Translations under genes and position numbers: made by a program
The notes under the pieces: model-generated
Databases searched by the model: none
Seen by the model: the letters and a program-made list of their open reading frames with translations, nothing else
Told to the model about the DNA's origin: nothing
Part shown: piece after piece, positions 15,991-24,997 of the stretch
Numbering within the stretch: position 1 is the first letter of the stretch
How the letters are laid out: every line of letters starts with the position of its first letter
Assembly (NCBI RefSeq): GCF_001729785.1
Contig: NZ_CP017183.1
Coordinates: 1,178,001 to 1,242,000 of the forward strand
Length of the DNA: 64,000 nucleotides
Source of the DNA: Enterobacter hormaechei subsp. xiangfangensis
GTDB lineage: Bacteria > Pseudomonadota > Gammaproteobacteria > Enterobacterales > Enterobacteriaceae
Reading direction: 5' to 3'

Positions 15991-18900
15991 ATGCTGACGT
16001 TTTTCATCAAACGCCCGCGCTTTGCGATGGTGATTGCGCTGGTCATCACCCTGCTGGGGGCCATCGCGCTGAGGATTATTCCGGTGGAGCAGTACCCGCA
16101 GATCACCCCGCCGGTCGTGAATGTGTCAGCGTCATGGCCGGGCGCCAGCTCGGCTGACGTGGCGGAGGCCATCGCCACGCCGCTGGAAACGCAGCTGAAC
16201 GGCGTGGATCACATGCTCTATATGGAGTCCACCAGTTCGGATGAGGGCTCTTACAGCCTGAACATCACCTTTGCGGCGGGCACCGATCCGGATCTCGCCG
16301 CCATCGACGTGCAGAACCGCGTGGCGCAGGCCGTGGCGCAGCTGCCGACCGAGGCGCAGCAAAACGGCGTGCAGGTGCGCAAGCGGGCCACCAACCTGAT
16401 GATGGGGGTAAGCCTTTACTCACCGAACAACACCCACACGCCGCTGTTCGTCAGCAACTACGCCAGCACCCAGGTGCGCGAGGCGCTGTCGCGTCTGCCG
16501 GGCGTCGGGCAGGTACAGATGTTTGGCGCACGGGACTACAGCATGCGCATCTGGCTGAGGCCGGACCGCATGAACGCCCTGAACGTGACCAGCGATGACG
16601 TGGCGCAGGCGCTGCGCGAGCAGAACGTGCAGGGGGCGGCGGGCCAGGTCGGCACGCCGCCGGTGTTTAACGGCCAGCAGCAGACGCTGACCATTAACGG
16701 GCTGGGGCGCTTAAACCAGGCCGACGGCTTTGCCAATATCATTATCCGCGCCGGGGAGATGGGGCAGCTGGTGCGCCTGAAGGACGTCGCCACCATCGAG
16801 CTTGGCTCGCGCAGCTACAGCTCTGGCGCGCAGCTGAACGGGCATGACTCCGCCTATTTGGGTATCTACCCGACGCCGTCCGCCAACGCCCTGCGCGTGG
16901 CCGATGCGGTGCGCGCGGAGCTGGAACGGTTATCCACGCGCTTCCCGGACGATCTGGTCTATGAAGTCAAATTCGACACCACCTCGTTTGTGGCCGCCAC
17001 CATCAAAGAGATTGGCGTCTCGCTGGCGCTGACGATGCTGGCGGTGGTGGTCGTGGTGTCCCTGTTCCTGCAAAGCTGGCGCGCGACGCTGATTGTCGCC
17101 CTTGCCATTCCGGTGTCGCTGGTGGGCACCTTCGCGGTGCTCTATACGCTCGGCTACTCCGCCAATACGCTGAGCCTGTTCGCCATCATTCTGGCGCTGA
17201 CCATGGTGGTGGATGACGCCATCGTGGTGGTGGAGAGCGTCGAAACCCTGATGGCGGAAGGGCAGAGCCGCACGGCGGCGACCGCGCTGGCGCTGCGTCA
17301 GATTGCCGGGCCAGTGATTGCCACCACGCTGGTGCTGCTGGCGGTGTTTGTACCGGTGGCGCTCCTGCCAGGGATAGTGGGCGAGCTATACCGCCAGTTT
17401 GCGGTGACGCTCTCGACCGCCGTCACGCTCTCAAGCCTGGTGGCGCTGACCCTGACGCCCGCGCTCTGCGCGCTGCTGCTGCGCCCGCGTCCGGCACAGC
17501 CCGCCGCCGTTTTCCGTGGGTTCAACCGCGGGCTGGACGCCACGCGCATGCTTTACACCCGGATCGTGAGCGTGTTCAACCTCCGTCCGTGGCTGGCGCT
17601 GCTGGCCACCGCAGGCGCGGCGGCGGTGGTGGTATTCAGCTTTATGTCGATGCCAAAGGGCTTCCTGCCCCAGGAGGATCAGGGCTACTTCTTCGCCAGC
17701 GTCCAACTGCCGGAGGCAGCCTCGCTGGAGCGCACCGAAGCGGTGATGACCACCGCGCGCGAGCTGATCGTTAAAAACCCGGCGGTAGAAGACGTGATTC
17801 AGGTCTCCGGGTTTAACATCCTCAACGGCACCAGCGCATCGAACGGCGGGTTTATCTCCATCATGCTCAAAGACTGGAGCGAGCGTCCGCCGCTGGATGA
17901 GGTGATGGGCACCCTTCAGCGACAGCTGCTGGCCCTGCCGGAAGCCACCATCATGACCTTTGCGCCGCCGACGCTGCCGGGGCTGGGCAACGCCTCCGGC
18001 TTCGACCTGCGCATTCAGGCGCAGGCGGGGCAAAGCCCGGCGGAGCTGGAGCGCGTGACGCGTGAGGTGCTGGCGAAAGCCAACCAGCACCCGCAGCTGA
18101 GCCGCGTGTTCACCACCTGGAGCAGCAACGTGCCGCAGATGACGCTCACCGTTGACCGCGAGCGCGCGGCCCGCCTCGACGTGCCGGTGTCACGCATCTT
18201 CAGCAGCCTGCAAACCGCTTTTGGCGGCACGCGCGCCGGGGATTTCAGCGTCAACAACCGCGTCTACCACGTGGTGATGCAGAACGAGATGCAGTGGCGC
18301 GAGCGCGCGGAGCAAATCAGCGAGCTGTTCGTGCGCAGCAACAGCGGCGAGCGGGTGCGTCTGAGCAACCTCGTCACCATCACGCCGACCGTCGGCGCGC
18401 CATTTATTCAGCAGTACAACCAGTTCCCGTCGGTATCGGTGAGCGGCTCGGCAGCGGAAGGGGTGAGCAGCAGCACCGCAATGGCGGCGATGGGCGAGAT
18501 TCTGGCGGAAAACCTGCCAGCCGGGTACGACTACGCCTGGAGCGGCATGTCGTATCAGGAGCAGCAGACCGGCAATCAGGCGATATGGATTGTGCTGGCG
18601 GCGGTGGTGATGGCGTGGCTGTTCCTCGTCGCCCAGTACGAGAGCTGGACGCTGCCGGCGAGCGTGATGCTCTCGGTGCTGTTCGCCATCGGCGGGGCGC
18701 TGGTCTGGCTGTGGCTGGCGGGCTACGCCAACGACGTGTATGTGCAGATTGGTCTGGTGCTACTGATAGCCCTCGCCGCCAAGAACGCAATTCTTATCGT
18801 GGAGTTTGCCCGCGCCCGGCGCATGGACGGAATGGCGATTGTCGATGCCGCACGGGAGGGAGCATCGCGCCGCTTCCGCGCGGTAATGATGACCGCCGTG

Positions 18901-19146
18901 TCGTTCATTATCGGCGTCCTGCCGATGATGCTGGCGACCGGGGCGGGCGCCCAGAGCCGCCGCATCATCGGCACTACGGTCTTCAGCGGCATGCTGGTGG
19001 CGACCGTAGTGGGGATAGTGTTCATCCCGGCGCTGTTCGTGCTGTTCCAGCGCCTGCGCGAGTGGGGCCACGGCCTTACGGACTCGTCGCCCACAGCTCA
19101 CAGTGCTTCTGCACCAGAGAAATCAGCGAGCCGCCATCGGCGATAA
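15991..19146 (+). CDS. RND multidrug efflux permease (HAE-1, AcrB-like)
   Basis: A 1051-residue proton-driven resistance-nodulation-division pump, the usual length for AcrB-type proteins. It begins [19 protein letters not shown]. The helix-4 proton-relay aspartates are at 408-409 ([10 protein letters not shown]), and the helix-10 lysine is in [19 protein letters not shown] precedes the start, 9 bases after the adaptor gene. It is neither AcrB nor OqxB by its opening sequence, so no symbol is given. Its last 71 bases overlap ybdK on the opposite strand. No local regulator is present. Confidence 0.9.
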   Translation: MLTFFIKRPRFAMVIALVITLLGAIALRIIPVEQYPQITPPVVNVSASWPGASSADVAEAIATPLETQLNGVDHMLYMESTSSDEGSYSLNITFAAGTDPDLAAIDVQNRVAQAVAQLPTEAQQNGVQVRKRATNLMMGVSLYSPNNTHTPLFVSNYASTQVREALSRLPGVGQVQMFGARDYSMRIWLRPDRMNALNVTSDDVAQALREQNVQGAAGQVGTPPVFNGQQQTLTINGLGRLNQADGFANIIIRAGEMGQLVRLKDVATIELGSRSYSSGAQLNGHDSAYLGIYPTPSANALRVADAVRAELERLSTRFPDDLVYEVKFDTTSFVAATIKEIGVSLALTMLAVVVVVSLFLQSWRATLIVALAIPVSLVGTFAVLYTLGYSANTLSLFAIILALTMVVDDAIVVVESVETLMAEGQSRTAATALALRQIAGPVIATTLVLLAVFVPVALLPGIVGELYRQFAVTLSTAVTLSSLVALTLTPALCALLLRPRPAQPAAVFRGFNRGLDATRMLYTRIVSVFNLRPWLALLATAGAAAVVVFSFMSMPKGFLPQEDQGYFFASVQLPEAASLERTEAVMTTARELIVKNPAVEDVIQVSGFNILNGTSASNGGFISIMLKDWSERPPLDEVMGTLQRQLLALPEATIMTFAPPTLPGLGNASGFDLRIQAQAGQSPAELERVTREVLAKANQHPQLSRVFTTWSSNVPQMTLTVDRERAARLDVPVSRIFSSLQTAFGGTRAGDFSVNNRVYHVVMQNEMQWRERAEQISELFVRSNSGERVRLSNLVTITPTVGAPFIQQYNQFPSVSVSGSAAEGVSSSTAMAAMGEILAENLPAGYDYAWSGMSYQEQQTGNQAIWIVLAAVVMAWLFLVAQYESWTLPASVMLSVLFAIGGALVWLWLAGYANDVYVQIGLVLLIALAAKNAILIVEFARARRMDGMAIVDAAREGASRRFRAVMMTAVSFIIGVLPMMLATGAGAQSRRIIGTTVFSGMLVATVVGIVFIPALFVLFQRLREWGHGLTDSSPTAHSASAPEKSASRHRR

Positions 19147-20197
19147 AGTCCCGCATGCGCTGCGCCTCGCTCTTGCCCTGCTTTAACAGCAGGGCAATTT
19201 CCTTGATTGCGCTTGTCGCGCCGAGCTTCTCGGCCGACGGCGCCACCTGCTCCAGCAGCCAGGCGATATCTTCCGCCACGGTTTTGTGCTCGCCGGTATG
19301 CACATCCGTCAGTATCCCCTCCAGCCCGTAGCGACACGCCTGAAAACGGTTAAAGCGATACAGCAGAAAATCCCGTTCCTGATGCTTATACGGCCGCGTG
19401 GTCAGCAGCCAGTGCGACGTGGCCTGAATAAGCCCGGCGATGTTTATCGCGTGGCCGAGCGTCAGCGGCGTATCCATCACCCGCACCTCCACGGTGCCAA
19501 AATGCGGGCTGGGGCGAATATCCCAGTGCAGATCCTTAATGCTGTCGATCATGCTGGTAGCGCTCAGGCGGCGGAACAGCCCCTCGAACTCCTGCCAGCT
19601 GTTGACCCACGGCATCTGTCCGTTATCCGGTAAGCCCGAGAAGATGTTGAGACGCGATGAGGCGAACTTCGTGTCCGTGCCCTGCATATACGGTGATGCG
19701 GCGGCCAGGGCGATAAAGTGCGGCACAAAGCGCGACAGGCCGTGCAGCAGATAAATTGCGTCGTCCCCGGTCCGACAGCCGACGTGTACGTGCTGGCCGA
19801 ACACCGTTGCCTGCAAAATCAGATAGCCAAAGCGCTCCAGCGTGACGTTATAGCGCTCGTCGTCACACACCTCCTGACGCTGCCACTTCTGGAACGGATG
19901 CGTCCCGCCGCCGCAGATCTGGATGTGATGCTCCGCCGCCGCGCGCAGGATGCTCTGCTGCATCACTGAGAACTGCGCCGCCGCCTGGTCGATGGTCTGG
20001 CACACGCCGGTGGCGATTTCGAGCATGCTTTCGGTGATGTCGTGTTTGACTTCGCCCCCTTTGATGTCGTCTTTGACGGCGGCGATGAGGGCAGAGGAGT
20101 CCTGGCTCAGATCGTAACCCGGCGGGTTAACCACCTGGAGTTCGAGCTCAATGCCGAGGGTATAAGGTTCAGAGGATTTGAAGTCGGGTAAGGGCAT
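19076..20197 (-). CDS. ybdK: Carboxylate-amine ligase YbdK (glutamate-cysteine ligase type 2)
   Basis: A 373-residue ATP-dependent ligase of the GCS2 family. Visible motifs are [10 protein letters not shown] near the N-terminus (metal and ATP site), [12 protein letters not shown] in the core and [12 protein letters not shown] near residue 235. E. coli YbdK has weak gamma-glutamylcysteine ligase activity and about the same length. GGAG precedes the start. Its 3' end runs 71 bases into the antisense of the RND pump gene. A frame-shifted second copy of codons in the middle of this gene lies at 22881-23104. Confidence 0.93.
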   Translation of the reverse strand: MPLPDFKSSEPYTLGIELELQVVNPPGYDLSQDSSALIAAVKDDIKGGEVKHDITESMLEIATGVCQTIDQAAAQFSVMQQSILRAAAEHHIQICGGGTHPFQKWQRQEVCDDERYNVTLERFGYLILQATVFGQHVHVGCRTGDDAIYLLHGLSRFVPHFIALAAASPYMQGTDTKFASSRLNIFSGLPDNGQMPWVNSWQEFEGLFRRLSATSMIDSIKDLHWDIRPSPHFGTVEVRVMDTPLTLGHAINIAGLIQATSHWLLTTRPYKHQERDFLLYRFNRFQACRYGLEGILTDVHTGEHKTVAEDIAWLLEQVAPSAEKLGATSAIKEIALLLKQGKSEAQRMRDFIADGGSLISLVQKHCELWATSP

Positions 20198-20302
20198 GGC
20201 GCACTCCGTTGTCTGTTATGAATTGAGTATAGACAATGGGCGTGGCGCGCTCTTTTCAGGGTGGTATAACTGATAGCAGGCTTAGCAAAAGGGGAGTGAC
20301 CC

Positions 20303-21193
20303 ATGTCTGACTATCCAACCATTGCGCTGACAGGACCCGGTGCGATTGGGACCACCATCGCCGCGGTGATGCATGAAGCGGGCCGCACGCCGCTGCTGTG
20401 TGGTCGCACCGCGCATCCGGAACTGCGCCTGCGTCATGATGAGGGTGAAACTGTGGTGCCCGGTCCGGTACTCACCGATCCCAGCGTCATTACGCGCCCC
20501 GTTGACCTCGTTTTTTTGGCGGTCAAAACGACACAAAATGCCGACAGCGCCGGGTGGCTGCGTGCCCTGTGCGATGAAAACACCGTGGTCTGCGCGCTGC
20601 AAAACGGCGTGGAGCAGAAAGCCCAGCTTGCGCCTTTGGTTAATGGCGCAACGGTACTGCCCTCGGTGGTCTGGTTCCCTGCCCAGCGCGAGCCGGATGC
20701 CTCCGTCTGGCTGCGCGCCAAACCGCGCCTGACGCTGCCGGACGTGCCGCAGGCGCAGCGGGTGGTCGAAGCGCTTCGTGATACGCGCTGCGCGGTTGAG
20801 CTCTCGGAAGATTTCCCCACCGTCGCCTGGCGCAAGCTGCTGCAAAACGCGGTCGCCGGGCTGATGGTGCTGGCCAATCGCCGCGCCGGGATGTTCAGGC
20901 GCGAGGATATCAGCGAGCTGGCGCTGGCCTACCTGCGCGAGGGGCTGACCGTCGCCCGCGCCGAAGGGGCGAAGCTGGACGATGCGGTGGCGGAGGAGAT
21001 TCTGGCGAACTTTCAGCGCGCGCCAGTGGATTTGGGCACGTCGATTCTTGCCGACCGTCAGGCGGATCGTCCGATGGAGTGGGATATCCGCAACGGCGTG
21101 ATACAGCGCTATGGCCGCAGGCACGGGATTGCGGTGCCCGTCAGCGACGTGGTGGTGCCGCTGCTGGCGGCGGGGAGCGAGGGGCCGGGGTGA
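20303..21193 (+). CDS. Ketopantoate-reductase-like oxidoreductase
   Basis: A 296-residue NADP-dependent reductase of the ApbA/PanE family. The Rossmann motif GPGAIGTTIAAVMHEAG is at about residues 11-27 and the typical LVFLAVKTTQ and CALQNGVEQ follow. The C-terminal helical domain contains VAWRKLLQNAVAGLMVL. GGGGAG precedes the start. It is more likely a PanE paralogue than the housekeeping PanE, whose usual neighbours are absent. Its last 48 codons are duplicated at 23099-23251. Confidence 0.8.
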   Translation: MSDYPTIALTGPGAIGTTIAAVMHEAGRTPLLCGRTAHPELRLRHDEGETVVPGPVLTDPSVITRPVDLVFLAVKTTQNADSAGWLRALCDENTVVCALQNGVEQKAQLAPLVNGATVLPSVVWFPAQREPDASVWLRAKPRLTLPDVPQAQRVVEALRDTRCAVELSEDFPTVAWRKLLQNAVAGLMVLANRRAGMFRREDISELALAYLREGLTVARAEGAKLDDAVAEEILANFQRAPVDLGTSILADRQADRPMEWDIRNGVIQRYGRRHGIAVPVSDVVVPLLAAGSEGPG

Positions 21194-21217
21194 GCCAGGG
21201 GCTGGCGAAAGGGAAAG

Positions 21218-21239
21218 ACCCGGCCGTTGTGCGCCGGGT
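21218..21239. terminator. Weak hairpin between convergent genes
   Basis: ACCCGGC (21218-21224) pairs with GCCGGGT (21233-21239) around an 8-base loop between the reductase gene and the convergent immunity gene. There is no T run, so a terminator role is tentative. Confidence 0.35.
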
Positions 21240-21246
21240 AACTCTC

Positions 21247-21681
21247 TTACTTACCCTGACGGGCTTTCTCAGCGTTTAGCTCTTCCATTGTTGCTTCCAG
21301 GATCCAGAGGCACTGAGCACCCTCAACCGTATCCAGCAGCGCCCGGCGGGTGCGCTGATAGAACGCGTCGACTTCGGCGGGGGATTTCTCTAGAGGCGGC
21401 GTGCAGACGATATCGCTGCCAACCATGTGCGGCCACTTTCCCGCGTCAATGGTCTGGAGCGCTTTCAGTGTGGCGCTGGTGTTTGTTGTGAGCGCTGCGG
21501 CCAAAGCATCCTCCAGCAGTTGCGCCTGCCTGACGTCAGCCGTGGCAGCCAGCGTTGGGGCTTGCTCAATCCAGTGTGTGTCACCTGAGGCGATTCCATG
21601 AAGTGCTGATGGCCAGTCAGTGCTGGCTGCAATGGCTGGGACAGTGAGCGCACAAAGCAGCAGGACGATTGGATATTTCAT
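21247..21681 (-). CDS. Probable periplasmic immunity protein (Tldi1-like)
   Basis: A 144-residue protein with a clear signal peptide (MKYPIVLLLCALTVPAIAA). The mature part is mostly helical, with two cysteines that could form a disulfide. It is the last gene of an hcp–effector–immunity set and its start codon overlaps the stop of the L,D-transpeptidase-like effector (ATGA), the normal arrangement for a toxin and its antidote. Since that effector type acts on peptidoglycan in the periplasm, a secreted immunity protein is expected. The assignment rests on position, size and signal peptide, not on a recognised domain. Confidence 0.65.
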   Translation of the reverse strand: MKYPIVLLLCALTVPAIAASTDWPSALHGIASGDTHWIEQAPTLAATADVRQAQLLEDALAAALTTNTSATLKALQTIDAGKWPHMVGSDIVCTPPLEKSPAEVDAFYQRTRRALLDTVEGAQCLWILEATMEELNAEKARQGK

Positions 21682-22034
21682 CGCACTACCTCAAGCTCAC
21701 CGCCGTCACGAAGGATTTTACGTCGCGTTGACAGTGAGAGAATAATGCACCCCTCCGAAGCAAATCCGGCTGGACCGTACTTATGGTCACCATGAATGCG
21801 GAACTCTGAACGACCAAAACTCTCTCCCGAAGTTTGCTCAAGGATAATGGTAATGGGTCCTTTAGAATTCGAATGTCCCGCAATTTTATATGTTCCGCGC
21901 GGCAATGGACCCAGACCCTTCACATGCTGACGGTCCGGATTATTTTTATTGGTAAGGGCACCGGAATATCCTGTCTCAATTAATTTGCCGTCTTTATACA
22001 TCTTGCCAGTTGATTGCTCATACTTCCATCCCAT
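21678..22034 (-). CDS. T6SS effector with L,D-transpeptidase-like (Tlde1/DUF2778) fold
   Basis: A 118-residue protein starting MGWKYEQSTGKMYKDGKLI, the opening typical of Tlde1/DUF2778 proteins. The core FRIHGDHKYGP and SEGCIILS carries the catalytic pair His81 and Cys96 seen in L,D-transpeptidase folds. Tlde1 of Salmonella is delivered by the type VI system and damages target peptidoglycan through tetrapeptide cleavage and D-amino-acid exchange. The start at 22034 is set by AAGGAG and lies 10 bases after hcp; upstream in-frame starts inside hcp are unlikely. Lower GC than the surrounding genes suggests transfer. Confidence 0.83.
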   Translation of the reverse strand: MGWKYEQSTGKMYKDGKLIETGYSGALTNKNNPDRQHVKGLGPLPRGTYKIAGHSNSKGPITIILEQTSGESFGRSEFRIHGDHKYGPAGFASEGCIILSLSTRRKILRDGGELEVVR

Positions 22035-22044
22035 AACGTTCTCC

Positions 22045-22536
22045 TTATGCCGTCTTACGGTCATTCCAGCTATCTGAATGCATGATGTTACCGTCCACGT
22101 AGCGCCAGGTAATTTTTTCATAGAGCAGCTCTACCAGCTCAAGATGGTTATGCTTCTCATAGTCAGGATCTTTGATATCAAGCATCATTGGACAGACGCT
22201 GGCGATCTTCACGCCTTCCAGAAGGGTGGAAAAATATTCCACTTCCTGACCAGCATCGTTGATACGGTAAAACTTTATCTCTGCGGATTTTAGCTTCTGG
22301 CCCGTGCTAACAGCCTTGTACAAATAGGGGCTGGAAGCGTCGATCTCTTTATCGAAAGAATAGGGGGAATGGATGCGAAGACTTGTCGCCTTGCCGTTAT
22401 GCTTGTCCGTGGGCTGCATTATGCCGTGATTTAAGGCGATAATCTCGATGCTACCTTCACGTCCATATATATCGACAGAGCCTTTTATATCGGCGCCGCC
22501 GTCATCTTTAAGCCATAAATAAGCTGGAATAGCCAT
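22045..22536 (-). CDS. hcp: Hcp-type T6SS tube protein (orphan)
   Basis: A 163-residue Hcp-family protein. It begins MAIPAYLWLKDDGGADIKGS and contains the family features REGSIEIIALNHG and a C-terminal EKITWRYVDGNIMHSDSWND. Hcp hexamers stack into the inner tube of type VI secretion and carry small effectors in their lumen. No sheath, baseplate, VgrG or ATPase gene is present in the window, so this is an orphan Hcp that would need a T6SS encoded elsewhere. It is first of three genes and probably chaperones the effector behind it. Confidence 0.88.
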   Translation of the reverse strand: MAIPAYLWLKDDGGADIKGSVDIYGREGSIEIIALNHGIMQPTDKHNGKATSLRIHSPYSFDKEIDASSPYLYKAVSTGQKLKSAEIKFYRINDAGQEVEYFSTLLEGVKIASVCPMMLDIKDPDYEKHNHLELVELLYEKITWRYVDGNIMHSDSWNDRKTA

Positions 22537-22880
22537 TTGTTTAAAACTCCATTTAAGGAAATCCTGAAAAGACCTTATGGTTTAGCGAGTTACGTAACTA
22601 GTGCAACGCTAGCGCGTACAAAATTGGCCGTCAATTTTGTACAGGGTGGATATAAAACGATCTGCGGTTTCGTTGATGCAAATTAAGAAAGTATGGGGGC
22701 TTATGGTTTGGATCTGGATAAATTGTTAATGATTAATACGGTGGTTTTGCTTAAATAATAATTAAGTGAATATTAATTGAAGATGTAATAAATACTTGAA
22801 TGTTTATTGGGTATTCTGTCTATTTGACTCTTTATTAATTGTTTAAAAACGCATAACGGCTCGTCTGAATATCCACCTAT
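22537..22880. other. AT-rich gene-free stretch ahead of hcp
   Basis: This stretch is markedly richer in A and T than the flanking genes and holds no convincing reading frame. It carries the inverted repeats at 22589 and 22616 and must contain the hcp promoter, which I cannot pin down. The composition marks it as acquired DNA. Confidence 0.6.
22616..22642. repeat. Perfect 11-base inverted repeat upstream of hcp
   Basis: GTACAAAATTG (22616-22626) is mirrored exactly by CAATTTTGTAC (22632-22642) with a 5-base spacer. It lies 80 bases ahead of hcp in an AT-rich, gene-free stretch. A 12-base palindrome AGTTACGTAACT is at 22589-22600. It could be an operator, a hairpin in the hcp leader, or a recombination scar; it has no T run for a terminator. 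Confidence 0.6.
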
Positions 22881-23104
22881 CCGTAGCGACACACCTGAAA
22901 ACGGTAAAGAGGTACCGCAGAAAATCCCGTTCCTGATGCTTATAAGGCCGCGTGGTCAGCAGCCAGTGTGACGTGGCCTGGATCAGCCAGGCGATATTAA
23001 TCGCGTTGTTGAGCGTCAGCGGCTTATCCGTCGACCGCACCTGCATGGTGCTAATGTGCGGGCTGGGGCGAATGTCCCAGTGCAGATCTTTAATGCTGTC
23101 GATC
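22881..23104 (-). pseudogene. ybdK: Fragment of a second ybdK copy
   Basis: This 224-base stretch aligns with 19326-19550 inside ybdK on the same strand, roughly 85-90% identical by eye. It retains readable pieces such as [20 protein letters not shown]. One base is missing relative to ybdK (CGGTAAAG against CGGTTAAAG), and both gene ends are absent, so it is a dead fragment. The divergence shows it is not a fresh duplication of the local gene. At its right end it is fused to a reductase fragment. Confidence 0.85.
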
Positions 23105-23251
23105 CTGTCCGACCGTCAGGCGGATCGCCTGATGGAGTGGGACATACGCAACGGCGTGATCCAGCGCTATGGCCGCAGGCACGGGATTGCGGTGCCCGTC
23201 AGCGATGTGGTGGTGCCGCTGCTGGCGGCGGGGAGCGAGGGGCCGGGGTGA
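23099..23251 (+). pseudogene. 3' fragment of a second ketopantoate-reductase-like gene
   Basis: Matches 21045-21193, the end of the reductase gene, with about 8-10 differences in 150 bases; the final 70 bases are nearly identical, including the stop codon. It is joined to the ybdK fragment at the shared hexamer GTCGAT, present in both parent genes. No start or Rossmann domain remains. Together with the ybdK piece it forms the right border of the T6SS island. Confidence 0.85.
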
Positions 23252-23303
23252 GAGAGATAGTGGTATTAACGTCTGGGGAATTGGTCTGGGTGAAAACCTC
23301 GCA

Positions 23304-23373
23304 TCAGTTCCCTACAAACGCACTCACCGGCAAACCAAAACGCTTCGCCAGCGCGCATATGATCCAGCGTTAA
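23304..23373 (-). pseudogene. C-terminal scrap of a HigA-type antitoxin
   Basis: Read on the minus strand, TLTLDHMR followed after a frame change by LAKRFGLPVSAFVGN and a stop closely resembles the C-terminus of E. coli-type HigA (KLTLEH…LATRFGISPALFI). A loss of two bases in a GCGC run explains the shift. No toxin or N-terminal part is recognisable. The match is short, so the call is tentative. The remaining bases to 23620 hold no convincing gene apart from the expected queH promoter. Confidence 0.4.
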
Positions 23374-23620
23374 CGTGCCTGATCTATCTTGGTCTGAAAT
23401 ATTTGTTTAATTTGCGTAGCGTATTCAGGAATTGCTTGCTGAGAAGAAGTGCAGCGGAGATAGTTTTGCTAACCAGGTTATATAGAAACGTGTGAAAGAT
23501 GCGTCCGCTATGTGTCAATAACAGGCATTGCGGGATATGTATGAGACTGGCCGCCATTCCCGATAGCACAGCTCTGATGCTACACTGTTTTCAGTCCTCA
23601 TTACCTCATCAAATAAATTT

Positions 23621-24289
23621 ATGACTACCGCTGATTTCAAACGCCCTAAACTAGAACTCCCAAACGGGGCTGATAAACTGCTGCTGCACTCCTGTTGCGC
23701 TCCGTGTTCTGGTGAGGTAATGGAGGCGATCCAGGCCTCAGGGATCGACTACACCATCTTCTTCTACAATCCGAACATTCATCCGCAGAAAGAGTATCTG
23801 ATTCGTAAGGATGAGAATATTCGCTTTGCCGAACAGCACGGCGTACCGTTTATCGATGCGGATTACGATACAGATAACTGGTTTGAGCGCGCCAAAGGCA
23901 TGGAATGGGAACCCGAGCGCGGCATTCGCTGCACCATGTGTTTTGACATGCGCTTTGAGCGGACTGCGCTTTACGCCGCTGAAAATGGCTTCAACGTGAT
24001 TAGCAGCTCACTGGGCATCTCTCGCTGGAAAAATATGCAGCAAATCAACGACTGCGGTCAGCGAGCCGCCGCCCACTATCCGGGTATGGTCTATTGGGAC
24101 TATAACTGGCGGAAACAGGGCGGTTCGTCGCGCATGATTGAAATCAGCAAGCGCGAGCAGTTCTACCAGCAGGAATACTGCGGCTGCGTTTATTCACTGC
24201 GTGACAGCAACCTGCACCGCAAATCCCAGGGCCGTCCTCTCATTCAGATCGGTAAGCTTTACTACGGTAAAGAAGACGACCAGGCCTGA
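23621..24289 (+). CDS. queH: Epoxyqueuosine reductase QueH
   Basis: A 222-residue DUF208/QueH protein, the non-orthologous replacement for QueG that converts epoxyqueuosine to queuosine in tRNA, the last step of queuosine synthesis. Metal-cluster cysteines are visible: HSCCAPCS at residues 23-30, RCTMCFDMR in the middle and YCGCVYS near the C-terminus. It stands alone, reading away from the T6SS island; the intergenic region before it has no clear regulatory site. Confidence 0.9.
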   Translation: MTTADFKRPKLELPNGADKLLLHSCCAPCSGEVMEAIQASGIDYTIFFYNPNIHPQKEYLIRKDENIRFAEQHGVPFIDADYDTDNWFERAKGMEWEPERGIRCTMCFDMRFERTALYAAENGFNVISSSLGISRWKNMQQINDCGQRAAAHYPGMVYWDYNWRKQGGSSRMIEISKREQFYQQEYCGCVYSLRDSNLHRKSQGRPLIQIGKLYYGKEDDQA

Positions 24290-24295
24290 TTTTAT

Positions 24296-24317
24296 GTCAC
24301 GCCCTCTGTGGCGTGAC
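24296..24317. terminator. Hairpin after queH
   Basis: GTCACGCC (24296-24303) pairs with GGCGTGAC (24310-24317) around a 6-base loop, 6 bases after the queH stop. It lacks a T run, so termination is only probable from position. Confidence 0.4.
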
Positions 24318-24512
24318 CGCCTTCCTGTGCATTCCTCTAACAATTGCATGCCCCACCCGGCACGAACAGTAATTTTTAGTCATGAGATGGCTGAAAGTCG
24401 ATCTGGCATCGAAGCCTGCTGAACGCTCTTAACCGTCATTCATCAAACAACGTTGTCCTTTGTGTAAGGCCGACTCAGTGAGCCGTTATATAAGGCTCCT
24501 TCACAAACTCCG

Positions 24513-24707
24513 CTAACAACCCAGCAGTTGCTTACAGAGCGTAGAAAATGTCACCGCATCGTCCATTTCCACCAGTACGCTCACGTACGCCGCACAGGTG
24601 CCAGCCAGTTCAAAGAGATCCGCAGAATCGGGAAGTTGCAGGTGAAGAAGGTGATGAACAGCGCTTTCTTCAGCGTGTACGTATGAAAATCCAGGGGTAG
24701 TCGCCAT
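24513..24707 (-). CDS. Hypothetical small protein (64 residues)
   Basis: The 708 bases between queH and budR hold one plausible small gene. It begins MATTPGFSYVHAEESAVHHL, is acidic and mostly helical, and ends FSTLCKQLLGC. A GAGGAT site lies at a reasonable distance before the start, and the codon choice looks native. I do not recognise the family. It may be an uncharacterised enterobacterial small protein or a chance frame. The rest of the gap shows only a hairpin after queH and a REP element at 24882. Confidence 0.4.
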   Translation of the reverse strand: MATTPGFSYVHAEESAVHHLLHLQLPDSADLFELAGTCAAYVSVLVEMDDAVTFSTLCKQLLGC

Positions 24708-24881
24708 TTAGCATCCTCGTTGTCCAAAAAAAATGTCATGTCATGCTAACGGGTTCCTACGCCCGGTTACGGATGTGCCGCAACGCAGGCACTTTACGAC
24801 CGCGGAGAAGGGATGAAAAGGGATGCCCCTGAATTACATAAGGTTGCTTAAAAGTTTGCGAGGCGGCTTCCAAAGGGCATT

Positions 24882-24979
24882 GCCGGGTGGCGGCTGCGCC
24901 TTACCCGGCCTACAAAACCGCCAACAAGCCAACCAACCCGCGACACGAACCGTAGGCCCGCGCAAGCGCAGCGCCGCCG
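24882..24979. repeat. REP/BIME element
   Basis: GCCGGGTGGCGGCTGCGCC followed by TTACCCGGCCTACAAAA is the classical enterobacterial REP palindrome. A second, inverted REP-like half (GTAGGCCCGCGCAAGCG) follows about 30 bases later, giving a two-unit element. It sits just downstream of budR. Confidence 0.8.
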
Positions 24980-24997
24980 TGCACAGCCACACCGTAG

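Noticed and set aside
18294..19331. A 345-codon plus-strand frame spanning the RND pump end and ybdK
   Set aside because: It is an out-of-frame shadow of the permease continuing antisense through ybdK, with no family features.
22843..23046. A 67-codon frame as a separate small gene
   Set aside because: It aligns with the middle of ybdK and has lost the gene's ends and one base, so it is a ybdK fragment.
23169..23495. A 108-codon plus-strand frame after the reductase fragment
   Set aside because: Its first part is the reductase tail in the wrong frame, it has no ribosome-binding site, and the HigA-like reading on the other strand fits better.
23384..23569. A 61-codon minus-strand frame before queH
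   Set aside because: No ribosome-binding site, no recognisable features and composition typical of non-coding DNA.
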